DNA of 10,010 bases from Paracamarosporium sp. OC-R06-R3 (GCA_019828545.1 JACVRA010000290.1:9540-19549), one strand, 5' to 3'. Shown: positions 1 through 7,139, numbered from the stretch's first letter. Notes: generated by a model from the sequence alone, not told the origin. Numbers and translations: made by a program.

Positions 1-198
1 AATAACCTTTATTATTAAATTACTTTTTATTACTAAAGCCCTATAGGCTCTACTATAAGTAAACTCTACTACCTTAATACGGATTAAACTAGGTATATAA
101 TACGCCCTATAATACCTACTTATTTAAGCTTTTAATAATTATAGCCTAACTAAACTACTAAAGCCTAATATAATTAGTAAGTCTTAAGCCTTATTATA
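1..198 (-). repeat. Possible 3' LTR start (or 3' UTR) of the outer element
   Basis: No reading frame stands out here. On the minus strand a purine tract (199-210) is followed directly by TATAATAAGG, which could be an LTR whose original TG start was turned to TA by RIP. The matching 5' LTR would lie outside the window, so there is no second copy to test this. It could equally be an untranslated tail of pol. Nothing else is recognised in these 198 bases. Confidence 0.3.
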
Positions 199-210
199 CT
201 TCCTCCTACT
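199..210 (-). other. Candidate polypurine tract of the outer element
   Basis: On the minus strand the bases read AGTAGGAGGAAG, nearly pure purine, downstream of the pol tail. In LTR retrotransposons a tract of this kind directly precedes the 3' LTR and primes plus-strand DNA synthesis. The position fits, but the LTR boundary next to it is unproved. Confidence 0.35.
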
Positions 211-435
211 TAAACTCTATAGATAGTTCCTTATCTATGCTTGTTAGAGCTATATAGGCTAGCTGGCTACTTAATACTATATTTTTAGTTATAAATTTAT
301 CTATTTAAGGCTACTAGAAGACCTGGCTTGCTTAGGTATCTATTATAGAAGCTCTTAAGCTTATAAGGAGCTCCTATAAAGTTTAAAGCTAAATACTATA
401 TAGGATTTAAATTATAGCCTAGCTACTTAACTTAA
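211..435 (-). pseudogene. pol: Outer pol, C-terminal piece: distal chromodomain and tail
   Basis: Read from 435 leftwards on the minus strand, this continues the pol frame that stops at 7140 on the other side of the inner element. It reads as the second part of a chromodomain: VK-stop-LGYNLNPI (the VKWxGY core with Trp turned into a stop), then a FxGAPYKLxxF stretch ending in YLSKPG at about 318-340. The GAP..L..F..xxPxKPGPP ending is typical of fungal chromovirus chromodomains. The frame goes on with in-frame stops, and the first stop not obviously mid-domain is a TAA at 231-233, but RIP converts CAA to TAA, so the true end cannot be fixed. Chromodomains target integration to methylated-histone chromatin (family knowledge). 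The codon grid matches the right-hand piece exactly when one TATTT copy is counted. Confidence 0.8.
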
Positions 436-440
436 TATTT
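436..440. repeat. Target-site duplication, left copy (TATTT)
   Basis: TATTT lies directly outside the left LTR and is repeated directly outside the right LTR at 7135-7139. Five bases is the usual duplication made by Ty3/Gypsy integrases in fungi. It fixes both ends of the inner element to the base. Confidence 0.93.
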
Positions 441-862
441 TATTAAAGCCCTAAGGTTAGCTAGACATAAAGGGGCAATTAGGGTTAATTTTTAAGTAAA
501 AGTATTTAATATAAAGATAAAATAATATTACGTTACGTAAGTAATACAATAAAATTATTAAAGAATTTAAATAATAAATTGCTAATAGGTTACTACTATA
601 GTAAATAGGTTAAATATAAGAATTAAAGGTAATTCTTTTACTTTTATATACTTAAGGTAGGGCTGCTTTCTAGAGAGTACTCTTTTTAAATTACTCTTTA
701 AAGAGCGCTCTCTATAAAGCGCTCTTTATAAAGTAGTTATATAACTTTTCTATAAGTACTAATATATATAAGTATATAGGTTAAGTTTATATATACCTTT
801 AATAGTAAGAGTTTACTTAACTAATTATCCTTTCTTTTATATTAGAATCTTAGATTTTAATA
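441..862 (-). repeat. 3' LTR of the inner element
   Basis: These 422 bp align end to end, without a gap, with 6713-7134. By hand I count about 38 differences, all transitions, giving roughly 91% identity. Because the element is read on the minus strand this is its 3' copy, next to the polypurine tract at 863-877. It begins TATTAAAG and ends TTTTAATA on the plus strand. It carries C/G at some RIP-type sites where the other copy has T/A (for example AGCGCT near 707-712 against AGTACT) and the reverse at others, so each copy was hit independently. Confidence 0.95.
528..540. other. CpG-bearing repeat TTACGTTACGTAA in the 3' LTR
   Basis: Contains the 8-bp palindrome TTACGTAA overlapping a second ACGT. 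The same 13 bases occur unchanged in the other LTR (6800-6812). TTACGTAA resembles bZIP/CREB-type binding sites, so a role in LTR transcription is possible. It contains no CpA or TpG, the only dinucleotide class depleted here, so its survival alone does not show selection. Confidence 0.35.
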
Positions 863-877
863 TTATCCTTCTTCTTT
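863..877 (-). other. Polypurine tract of the inner element
   Basis: The minus strand reads AAAGAAGAAGGATAA directly before the 3' LTR. This is where the primer for plus-strand DNA synthesis is expected, and it independently confirms that the element is transcribed on the minus strand. The remaining bases up to 957 show no recognisable feature. Confidence 0.7.
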
Positions 878-957
878 AACTAATTTATCCTTAAATTATA
901 TACTATTCTTATATAAGCTAATATTACTTATTTTACTTATTATTATTTATTAGTACT

Positions 958-1440
958 ATACCTATTAAATCTATCGTCTGTAAACATTACCTCTATTAAG
1001 AAATTCTAAGTGCTAATATAGTTATAAAAGAGCCGTATACTAATTATTATTTTAAGGATTAAATTTACTTTATTATATTAAGTACTAGTTTAAAGTATAT
1101 TAAGTATATATATATAGGTTGTTTATATATAAATATAAGCTAGTCGTCTCTAGATAAGACTTATAAGGAGTATAAAAAGAAGGTTAAAGTAAATAAAAAA
1201 AAGTTAACTACTATAATTATATAAATATTATAAAATAAGAAAATTCTAGCTTAAGCTAAAGAGTATACTTATAAGAAGACGTTATATTTTATTATAGAAA
1301 TGGCTATAAATAGAGAAGATATAAGTACTACTATTATAAATTATTTTATAATAGATACTTTTATTAGTTATTCTACTATACTATAGTTAACTTTAGATAT
1401 AGTAAATAAAATAGTCTCTACTCTTAGTCTATTATAGTAA
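958..1440 (+). pseudogene. Antisense degenerate frame: CxxC-type plus coiled-coil protein of unknown function
   Basis: A plus-strand frame of about 160 codons, opposite to gag and pol, fills most of the space between the end of pol and the polypurine tract. It has about seven internal stops, each explainable as CAA, CAG or TGG changed by RIP. The likely start is ATA at 958-960 (a former ATG) and the end is TAG TAA at 1435-1440. Near the N-terminus C-K-H-Y (979-990) looks like a CxxC pair with the second Cys turned to Tyr, and further Tyr-rich spots at about 1095-1135 may be former Cys. From 1144 a lysine-rich, helix-like segment begins (SSLDKTYKEYKKK), followed by NKKILA-stop-AKEYTYKK and EMAINRED (1297-1320). 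I recall small fungal hypothetical proteins with a Cys-rich start and charged coiled coil associated with repeats, but this is memory and not a search. Function is unknown. It could instead be chance structure in an untranslated region. Confidence 0.5.
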
Positions 1441-1499
1441 TATATTCTTCTTTTATATTTATTACCTAATTATTAAGTTACGGAGTTCTTATTTATATT

Positions 1500-1645
1500 C
1501 TTTAATTAATTATTAATAATTATTAAGGTTATTCTTTAGTTCTTAAGTATTTTTGCTTTCTAGGTATCCTTTTTACTTAATAAGATATTATTAGGTTCCT
1601 TTATTAGTTTTAGTATATTTAATACTTTCTACCTTAAATTTGTTT
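1500..1645 (-). other. Chromodomain at the end of inner pol
   Basis: The minus-strand frame reads KFKVESI at about 1621-1641, then YLIK-stop-KGYLESKNT-stop-E (about 1535-1590). This fits the chromodomain pattern of a beta strand followed by YLVKWKGY...ENTWEP, with both conserved Trp codons turned into stops (TGG to TAA or TAG). A helix follows, ending LIKEY near 1500. In chromoviruses this domain reads histone marks and steers integration into heterochromatin. That fits an element found inserted in another repeat, though one case proves nothing. Confidence 0.88.
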
Positions 1646-1699
1646 TCTTCTTTAGCCTTATAGTAGAAGGTTGTCTAGACTAGGGTTTCTAAGTCTACT

Positions 1700-2740
1700 A
1701 GTTCTAATAGAAATACGTAAAATATAAAGTATATTTTTATATTAGGTAGTAGTTTTAATTTATAATTTACTAATAATATTTATTCTAAAATAATAAATAG
1801 TTTAACCTTAATATAGTCTAGTTTTTTATATTTTTTCTTTTATATATAAAGGTTTTTTATAAGTAGATATACTTTATCCCCCTTCTTTAGTTAAGGTGCC
1901 ATTTTTCGTTTTTAATTAACATATAAAATTACCTATTTTTAAGCTTTTTTAAGGTTATCTTATAATTATTTATATACTTCTTATAGTTTTTTTATTAGTT
2001 TAATAGCTTTTTCTATTTTTATTATTATTTATAATACTTAATTAAAAAGGTGTAGGTGTCTTTTATAATTTATATAGTAAGGCGTATATTTTAATATAGC
2101 TAATTTCTTATTATTATATACTAGTTATACTATTAGTAATAATAAAATTTAATTGTTTTTTTAGTTGTTATAGTAGATGTATAGGTATATTTTTAGTATT
2201 TAATTTATACATTCTATCTATCTATCTATCTATAGGTAATATATAGTTAATAGTTTTTTTTTAGTTCTAATAAGTACTATAAGGGTTATCTAATAGTTTA
2301 ATGTAAAGAGTTTATCTCTATTACTTATAATTATTTTTAGAATCCCGTAATATCTAATAAATTAGTCTAGTAGAAGATACATAAGTTCTTCTACTAAAAA
2401 CTTTTTATTATATAAAATAAGCTTAATATATTTAGTTAGTTAATAGACTATTACTAGAATAGTATTATACTTAATTCTTATTACTAAATCCTTAGACGTT
2501 AGTAGTCCTATAATAAAGTCTATTAATATATCTTCTTATAGTACTTTTAGTATCTAGATTACTTATATTTCTCTATACTTAAGATATATTACATACTTAT
2601 TTCTTTAGTATTTAGTATATCTTTTAATATATTTTATAATTACTTCTTTAATTCCTTTAAAGTCGTAGTTTCTTTAGATAAGCTTTATTATTTTCTTAAT
2701 TCTAGGGTATTTATATAGTAGGTTGTTATAGTATTATTAT
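1700..2740 (-). other. Integrase domain of inner pol
   Basis: The N-terminal zinc-binding module is visible by position: the two His codons now read Tyr (2728-2730 and 2707-2709) and the two Cys codons read Tyr (2617-2619 and 2608-2610), in RYTKY-stop-RNKY. In the catalytic core the first Asp is intact in IDFIIGL (2518-2520). The second Asp is Asn in IISNRDK (2320-2322). The Glu 36 residues later is intact (2212-2214), within what is normally HPQTDGQTE. The C-terminal part at about 1700-1900 (KKGDKVYLL, then KVKLFIILE and FYVFLLELVD) matches the GPY/F-type module that precedes the chromodomain. The protein would be inactive. Confidence 0.92.
2213..2232. repeat. (TCTA)5 run produced by RIP over an integrase motif
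   Basis: Five perfect TCTA units. On the minus strand the codons read stop-I-D-R-stop-I-E, exactly where the conserved QTDGQTE of integrase belongs. The run is therefore best explained by G-to-A and C-to-T changes in coding sequence, not by replication slippage. Confidence 0.75.
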
Positions 2741-2884
2741 ATAATTTTATTTTATAACTCCTTTAGTACTTATCTTGTAATTATAAGTAGCTAGTTAAGT
2801 TCTACTATTAATTTTAGTAATCTATCTTTAGCTTTTTATAGTATAGTTAAGTATATTTTTTATTTCTCTCCTATTAAGTTACTT

Positions 2885-3260
2885 TTTTAACTAAGGGCGT
2901 CTACTCGTCTATTGTCCCTTCCTATAACGTAGATAATCCTAAATTTATATTATCCTATTATTTATAACTAATGTTATTACCTTAATATAAGTTTTTTTAT
3001 TATTATAAATTATAAGAGGTTCTTATAGTCCGTATAAATTTCTAGTATTAAACAACTAAGTACGTATATTTTTTAATATTTTAATACTTTAACTATTATA
3101 TATAGTTCTTTATTATATATATTATATCTTATTTTAGTATTGTTTAACTTATAAGAATAGTATATAATTAAATATTATTTACTATTTCTCTCTTACTTTA
3201 CGTATACGCCTAGAGTAAGGTTACTTATATTAGTTTTAAAACGTAGTAGTTTATTATCTT
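2885..3260 (-). other. RNase H domain of inner pol
   Basis: The minus frame reads FKTNISNLTLGVYVK, matching the ETDASDxALGAVLxQ start of Ty3/Gypsy RNase H with the first catalytic Asp turned to Asn (3229-3231). YNKELYIIVKVLKY follows with its Glu intact, then EIYTDYKNLL (about 3015-3040) with Asp intact and the usual His as Tyr. The end is FRIIYVIGRDN...VDALS (about 2890-2940), with the last Asp intact. RNase H removes the RNA strand of the RNA/DNA hybrid during reverse transcription. Confidence 0.9.
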
Positions 3261-3504
3261 AAAAGTATATAAAAATTAATTCTATAATATATACTATTTT
3301 AAGGAGCTAAAATAATATACTATATTTATTAGTCTATGTAAAGGGTATATTTTTCTTGATAAGGTTAGTAAGGATTATTATAATTTTAATATAGTTTTTA
3401 ATAAACTATTTATTAAATCTATAAAATTTTAAAAACTTTTAAATATTTTTTACTATTTTTAGTACTAGCTATTTTTAAATATATTTAATCTTATTAAATA
3501 TTAT

Positions 3505-4165
3505 CTTAATTCCTTCTATTGTTATTATGTGTCCTAGGAATTTAAGTCGTTTAATGCTAAATTAATATTTCTTTGGCTTAATCCTTAGATATACGTTGTC
3601 TAGTGCCTTGAGTACCTTTTATACGTAGGTAATGTAGTTAGATTTATTATTAGAATAGATAAGTATATTATCTATATATATAATAATAAATATATTTAAA
3701 TGTTCCTATAGTATACTATTAATAAGTACTTAAAAGGTAGCTAGTATATTTATAAGTCTAAAAAGCATTACTATATATTTAAATAATTTATATCTTATTT
3801 AGAATGCTATTTTCTATTCTTTCCTTTTCTTTATCCTAATAAAATAGTATCCGTCTTGTAAGTTTATTATTATAAAAATCTTAGTAGTAGTAAGTCTGTC
3901 TCTTAACTTAACTATATTAAGTAATAGGTATTAGTTTTTAATTATTATATTATTAAGACGTTAGTAGTTTATGTATAGTCTTAGTTATCTATCCTTTTTA
4001 GGTATAAATATAAATAGGCTTACTACTTTTAATTTTAATATTCTAATATATCCTTTTTATAGATTTATCTTAATAAATTTTCTTTCTTACTTAAGTTCTT
4101 TTCCTAACTTTGTGTATAGTAGTTTAAAAGGTAGGGTTTTTCCTTCTTTTAAGTTAATTATATAG
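3505..4165 (-). other. Reverse transcriptase domain of inner pol
   Basis: Motifs in order on the minus strand: KGYIRILKLKVVSLFIFIPK, then RLYINY-stop-RLNNI (usually RxCVDYRxLN). Motif A is IIINLQDGYYFIRI with its Asp as Asn (3862-3864), followed by YIVMLFRLINILATF (usually YLVMPFGLTNAPATF). The catalytic box is IIYIDNILIYS, where YIDD has become YIDN (3667-3678, changed codon 3667-3669). The thumb side has LKFLGHIITIEGIKI (3509-3540). Length and order are those of Ty3/Gypsy. Two of the three catalytic Asp are lost. A 64-codon open frame on the opposite strand (3971-4165) is a shadow of this domain. Confidence 0.95.
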
Positions 4166-4484
4166 TTTTATAGTTAGTATTCTAGAAGGTTATATATTCC
4201 TTCTCTTTTTTTAAATATATATTTTTATCTATAGTATTACTTAGGTATCTTATAGAGTATACTATTATCTATTTTCTTATACTTTATAATTTAGTAGTTC
4301 CTACTAGCGTCTATTAAAGGTTTACTTAGTTTTTTAACTATATTAGGTTATAGTATTATATTATTAATAACTCCCTTATCTACTATTCTTTTCCTAAAAT
4401 GCGTAGGTATTGCTTATAATATATATTTATAGCGTTTAAAGGATATCTTTTTCTTGGCCTAATTAATATTTAAATTATATTTTT

Positions 4485-4790
4485 ATAGCTAAGGTAGTCC
4501 TAGTATAACTTTATATTATAATTTTTTTAGTACGTTTAGAATAATTTCTTCTACGTATTCTTAAATAATTATTATTATTTTAACCTCTTAGGTAATGTAA
4601 GGCGTCTTGGGTATTAGGGTTTTATTTATAATATAGAGTATATAGGAGTTTTCCTTATCTAATATAGTAAGTTCTACTTTCCTTACTATTTAGTATAATA
4701 TAAAGTTTTTTTCTATTTTTAAGTTTATAAGAGCTTTTGTCTATATCTTCTTAAGCTATACTAGTAGCTTAATTTGTATTATTATAATTA
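4485..4790 (-). other. Aspartic protease domain of inner pol
   Basis: The minus frame reads KALINLKIEKNFI, corresponding to the ALIDSGAxxNFI active-site loop of retrotransposon proteases with the catalytic Asp as Asn (4723-4725) and Gly-Ala degraded. The typical end of the domain, VILGLP-stop-L (about 4486-4512, usually ILGMPWL), follows, then a linker towards reverse transcriptase (AKKKISFKRY). The protease would cut Gag-Pol during particle maturation. Confidence 0.82.
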
Positions 4791-5009
4791 ATATTTTATT
4801 TAACTTAATAAAGGCTTCTTCTTATTAGAGTTTAAGTCTAAAAAAGACATTTCTTTATATAGTTTTAGTATAAGGTAAGGGTTGCTTTTTACTTTCTACT
4901 TTTAATACTAATGTCTCTTCTTTTTAAATCTATACTTCCTTTTTTCTTCTAGATGCCGTTGGTATTCTGGATTTAAATAGGTATACTATAATTCTTAAGT
5001 GTATAAATC

Positions 5010-6671
5010 GTTAATAATTAACTTTGCTATAAGGATTTATTTATTAGTAAGATTTAAAAAGAACATTACTTCTTATTTATCCTATAAATACTTATTATAG
5101 GTTATAATAGGGCAATTAAACTACGCCTAGCAATATTTAAGTAAATATTATAGTTTAAAATTTAATTCTTTCTTTTCTTAATAGTATATTATACATGTGT
5201 TGTGTTTATAGTATTTTATATATAGTTTTAAGTATATAGGATTTTAGTAGTCTAGGTTATATTATTATTAATAGAAGGATTTTTTATTTTAATATATTAC
5301 TTTTACGTTCTTATTATTATTATAGTATATATTAGTTTAAGTTTAGTTAACTAGTAAGGTATATATTACGCTTTACTTTTAGTAGGTATTACTTAAGTAT
5401 AAGATACTTTCTATAAGTATATTTCTATCTTATAGCTATTAAGGTTCCTTAAAGTAATCCTATATATTAATTATTAAAGTACTTTTCTTCCCTTTTACAT
5501 TTAAATAAGGTGTAGGTGCCCTAGGTAAAATATTTCCCTTATTTTCTTTTTAATATTTGCCTATAGGGTCGTTTATGCCGTACTGTTCTTAGCTTATTAA
5601 TAAAAGTATTATAATTTTATTTAGCCTTTATATTTATTCTTTAGTTAAAATAACTTTCTATTCTTCTTTTAGTTCCTATTCTATAGTTAGTTTAAAAGAG
5701 GTTAATATATTTAACTATCTAATAACCTTATTTTTTAATTTATAGTTCCTAGATATATATCCTAGCTTATAATATATAAAATAAGTGTAAGTTTCTTATT
5801 TTATAATAGTTCTTTGTATAGACGTACCTTTATTATACTTATTCTTAAATATTAAAGTAATATTACTAAGTCCTATAACTTAGTTAAATAATTCTTTAAT
5901 AGTTTATAGGTTCCTTCCTCTTCCTTTTATTAGAATATTAAGTTAGTTATAATAGATTTCTTTTATAGGTTAGTATCTATAGTTAGTCCTTAGAGTATAG
6001 GGTAGTAGTTATCAGGTTTAATAGTTTTCTTTAAACCTTAGTTTTTTACGTCTTATTCCCTTTAGATTATAGTGTAAGTCCTGTTTTAAATTGTACTATT
6101 TTAAATTAATTTTAATAGATTTATCTATAAGTTTTTAAAGTATATTAGTAGTTGTACTACTATATAAGAGTTTTTATCTAATAAACTTCTTAAGTTCCTA
6201 TTAGTAGTAAAGTATTAGGGATGTCTAGTCCTATTTAGTTTAATTAGTATTCTTTTTAAATTTGGCTATATATTTAGCTACTAATCTAGTTTATTTAATG
6301 CTCTAAAGGGCTTATTTAATAATTTAAGTTATATTAACTATTCTAAAGTATATCTTAAGCTTTGTATAGAAGTAGTTATAGTCCTTAATTATTTAATTAA
6401 TAGTATTATTAGTTTTATTGTCTTAAGTAAGGTACTAGTTAATATAGGGTTAAATCTATTTAAGTATATTACCCCTTATATATGTAGTAGTAAAGAGGGT
6501 TTTATTCTTATCCTCCTATTCTTATCTTAAAAAATAAAAGTATATATTAAGTTATAGGACTTAAATCTTTATATATTTATAGTTACTATAGTATAAGTTA
6601 AGTTTAACTATAAAGTTTTAATAATCTCTAGTAGTAGTAATACTATTACTCTTAAGAGTATTAATAAACAT
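5010..6671 (-). pseudogene. gag: Inner gag (capsid and nucleocapsid), RIP-inactivated
   Basis: The frame opens with ATG at 6671-6669, 41 bp inside the 5' LTR, and stays in register at least to the zinc knuckle at 5742. Early text reads MFINTLKSNSITTTRDY, then IKI-stop-VL-stop-LNIYFYF. The capsid core matches the retrotransposon gag domain: EDKNKTLFTTTYIRGNILK-stop (usually KVxFAATYLRGxAxxW) at about 6457-6515, and a later segment reading LVAKYIAKFKKN (usually SVAEYxAEFxxxA). A CCHC knuckle remnant follows at 5742-5783. The same frame continues without a clear break towards about 5000, including KHNTCIIYY near 5200, so the boundary with pol is uncertain. Most stops fit CAA, CAG or TGG conversions. 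Gag would form the cytoplasmic particle that packages the RNA. Confidence 0.9.
5742..5783 (-). other. CCHC zinc knuckle with all four ligands changed to Tyr
   Basis: Fourteen codons read YFIYYKLGYISRNY. Spacing is exactly C-x2-C-x4-H-x4-C with Tyr at each ligand position, and the conserved Gly before the His is kept. Cys to Tyr is G-to-A and His to Tyr is C-to-T, so both DNA strands were hit. The knuckle normally binds the element's RNA. Confidence 0.85.
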
Positions 6672-6712
6672 AGTTAAAAGGTTACTAGTACTTATATTAA
6701 AGGTATTTAAAA
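6672..6712 (-). other. Leader between 5' LTR and gag; expected primer-binding site not recognised
   Basis: Only 41 bp separate the LTR end from the gag ATG. The tRNA primer-binding site should start just inside the LTR at about 6712, but the sequence there (minus strand TTTTAAATACC) matches no tRNA 3' end I can name. RIP of TGG to TAA or TAG may have hidden it, or priming may be unconventional. Confidence 0.4.
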
Positions 6713-6799
6713 TATTAAAGCCCTAAAGTTAGCTAGATATAAAGGGGCAATTAGGGTTAATTCTTAGGCAAGAGTACTTAGTATAAGGATAAAATAATA

Positions 6800-6812
6800 T
6801 TACGTTACGTAA
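6800..6812. other. CpG-bearing repeat TTACGTTACGTAA in the 5' LTR
   Basis: Identical to 528-540 in the 3' LTR, including both CpG sites. It lies downstream of the palindrome cluster in the direction of transcription. The same bZIP-like reading and the same caution apply. Confidence 0.35.
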
Positions 6813-6936
6813 GTAATATAATAGAATTATTAAAAAATTTAAATAATAAATTGCTAATAGATTATTACTATAGTAAATAGGTTAAATATAAAAATTAAAG
6901 GTAATTCTCTTACTCTTATATACTTAAGGTAGGGCT

Positions 6937-6957
6937 ACTCTCTAGAGAGTACTCTCT
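6937..6957. repeat. Two overlapping 14-bp palindromes in the 5' LTR
   Basis: ACTCTCTAGAGAGT (6937-6950) and AGAGAGTACTCTCT (6944-6957) are each perfect palindromes sharing seven bases. Further ACTCTCT and AAAGAGT units follow to about 6985. The same block in the other LTR (about 667-725) is partly altered by transitions. It may form hairpins or bind a dimeric factor in the LTR; no factor is identified. Confidence 0.6.
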
Positions 6958-7134
6958 TTAAATTACTCTCTAAAGAGTACTCTCTATAAAGTACTTTTTA
7001 TAAAGTAGTTATATAACTTCTCTATAAACGCTAGTATATATAAGCGTATAGATTAAGTTTATATATACCTTTAATAGTAAGAGTTTACTTAACTAATCGT
7101 CCTCTCTTTTATATTAGAATCTTAGATCTTAATA

Positions 7135-7139
7135 TATTT
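7135..7139. repeat. Target-site duplication, right copy (TATTT)
   Basis: Matches 436-440. Removing the inner element with one copy of these five bases rejoins the outer chromodomain in frame. Confidence 0.93.

Larger units (their letters stand above)
1459..5010 (-). pseudogene. pol: Inner pol polyprotein (PR-RT-RNase H-IN-chromodomain), RIP-inactivated
   Basis: A single minus-strand frame carries all pol domains in Ty3/Gypsy order and keeps register from the protease (about 4790) to the chromodomain (about 1500), so no net indel has occurred over more than 3 kb. Decay is almost wholly by point mutation. The N-terminal limit is uncertain: pol is offset by -1 from gag and the hand-over falls somewhere near 4850-5010. 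The C-terminal limit is taken at TAA TAA (1459-1464), but the frame can be read further if those were CAA codons. Domain details are under the separate entries. Losses: protease Asp, reverse transcriptase motif A and one motif C Asp, first RNase H Asp, second integrase Asp, and all four integrase zinc ligands. Confidence 0.93.
441..7134 (-). mobile_element. Inner Ty3/Gypsy chromovirus, full-length, RIP-inactivated
   Basis: A complete LTR retrotransposon of 6694 bp on the minus strand: 5' LTR, short leader, gag, pol (protease, reverse transcriptase, RNase H, integrase, chromodomain), an antisense reading frame, polypurine tract and 3' LTR. Both LTRs are 422 bp with short inverted ends TATTAA...TTAATA, presumably TGTTAA...TTAACA before RIP. 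It is flanked by TATTT duplications and sits inside the chromodomain of another element. Every coding frame is broken by TAA/TAG at places where CAA, CAG or TGG codons would fit. Catalytic Asp residues in protease, reverse transcriptase motifs A and C, RNase H and integrase read as Asn. The element cannot encode its own proteins; movement in trans cannot be judged. Confidence 0.96.
6713..7134 (-). repeat. 5' LTR of the inner element
   Basis: Gap-free partner of 441-862, also 422 bp, running on the plus strand from TATTAAAG to CTTAATA. It would hold the promoter for the minus-strand transcript; AT-rich TATA-like stretches are frequent, so no TATA box can be singled out. It retains G or C at several places where the other copy has A or T, and the reverse. 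Confidence 0.95.

Noticed and set aside
441..862. CRISPR-like or satellite repeat, suggested by the long duplicated block
   Set aside because: There are only two copies, 6.3 kb apart, with inverted ends and flanking duplications; they are LTRs.
1351..1458. Extension of the inner pol frame beyond 1459 into the antisense frame
   Set aside because: The minus frame can be read onward if TAA and TAG are treated as former Gln codons, but no known domain follows the chromodomain and the double TAA at 1459-1464 is a reasonable end. Left open, not annotated.
2213..2232. (TCTA)5 as an ordinary microsatellite
   Set aside because: It maps codon for codon onto a conserved integrase motif, so a mutational origin is the better explanation.
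3971..4165. A 64-codon plus-strand open frame starting with ATG
   Set aside because: It lies exactly antisense to the N-terminal reverse transcriptase, whose motifs are clear on the minus strand. Its composition is low-complexity Phe/Ile/Leu/Ser, as expected of the complement of an AT-rich Lys/Asn-rich frame.
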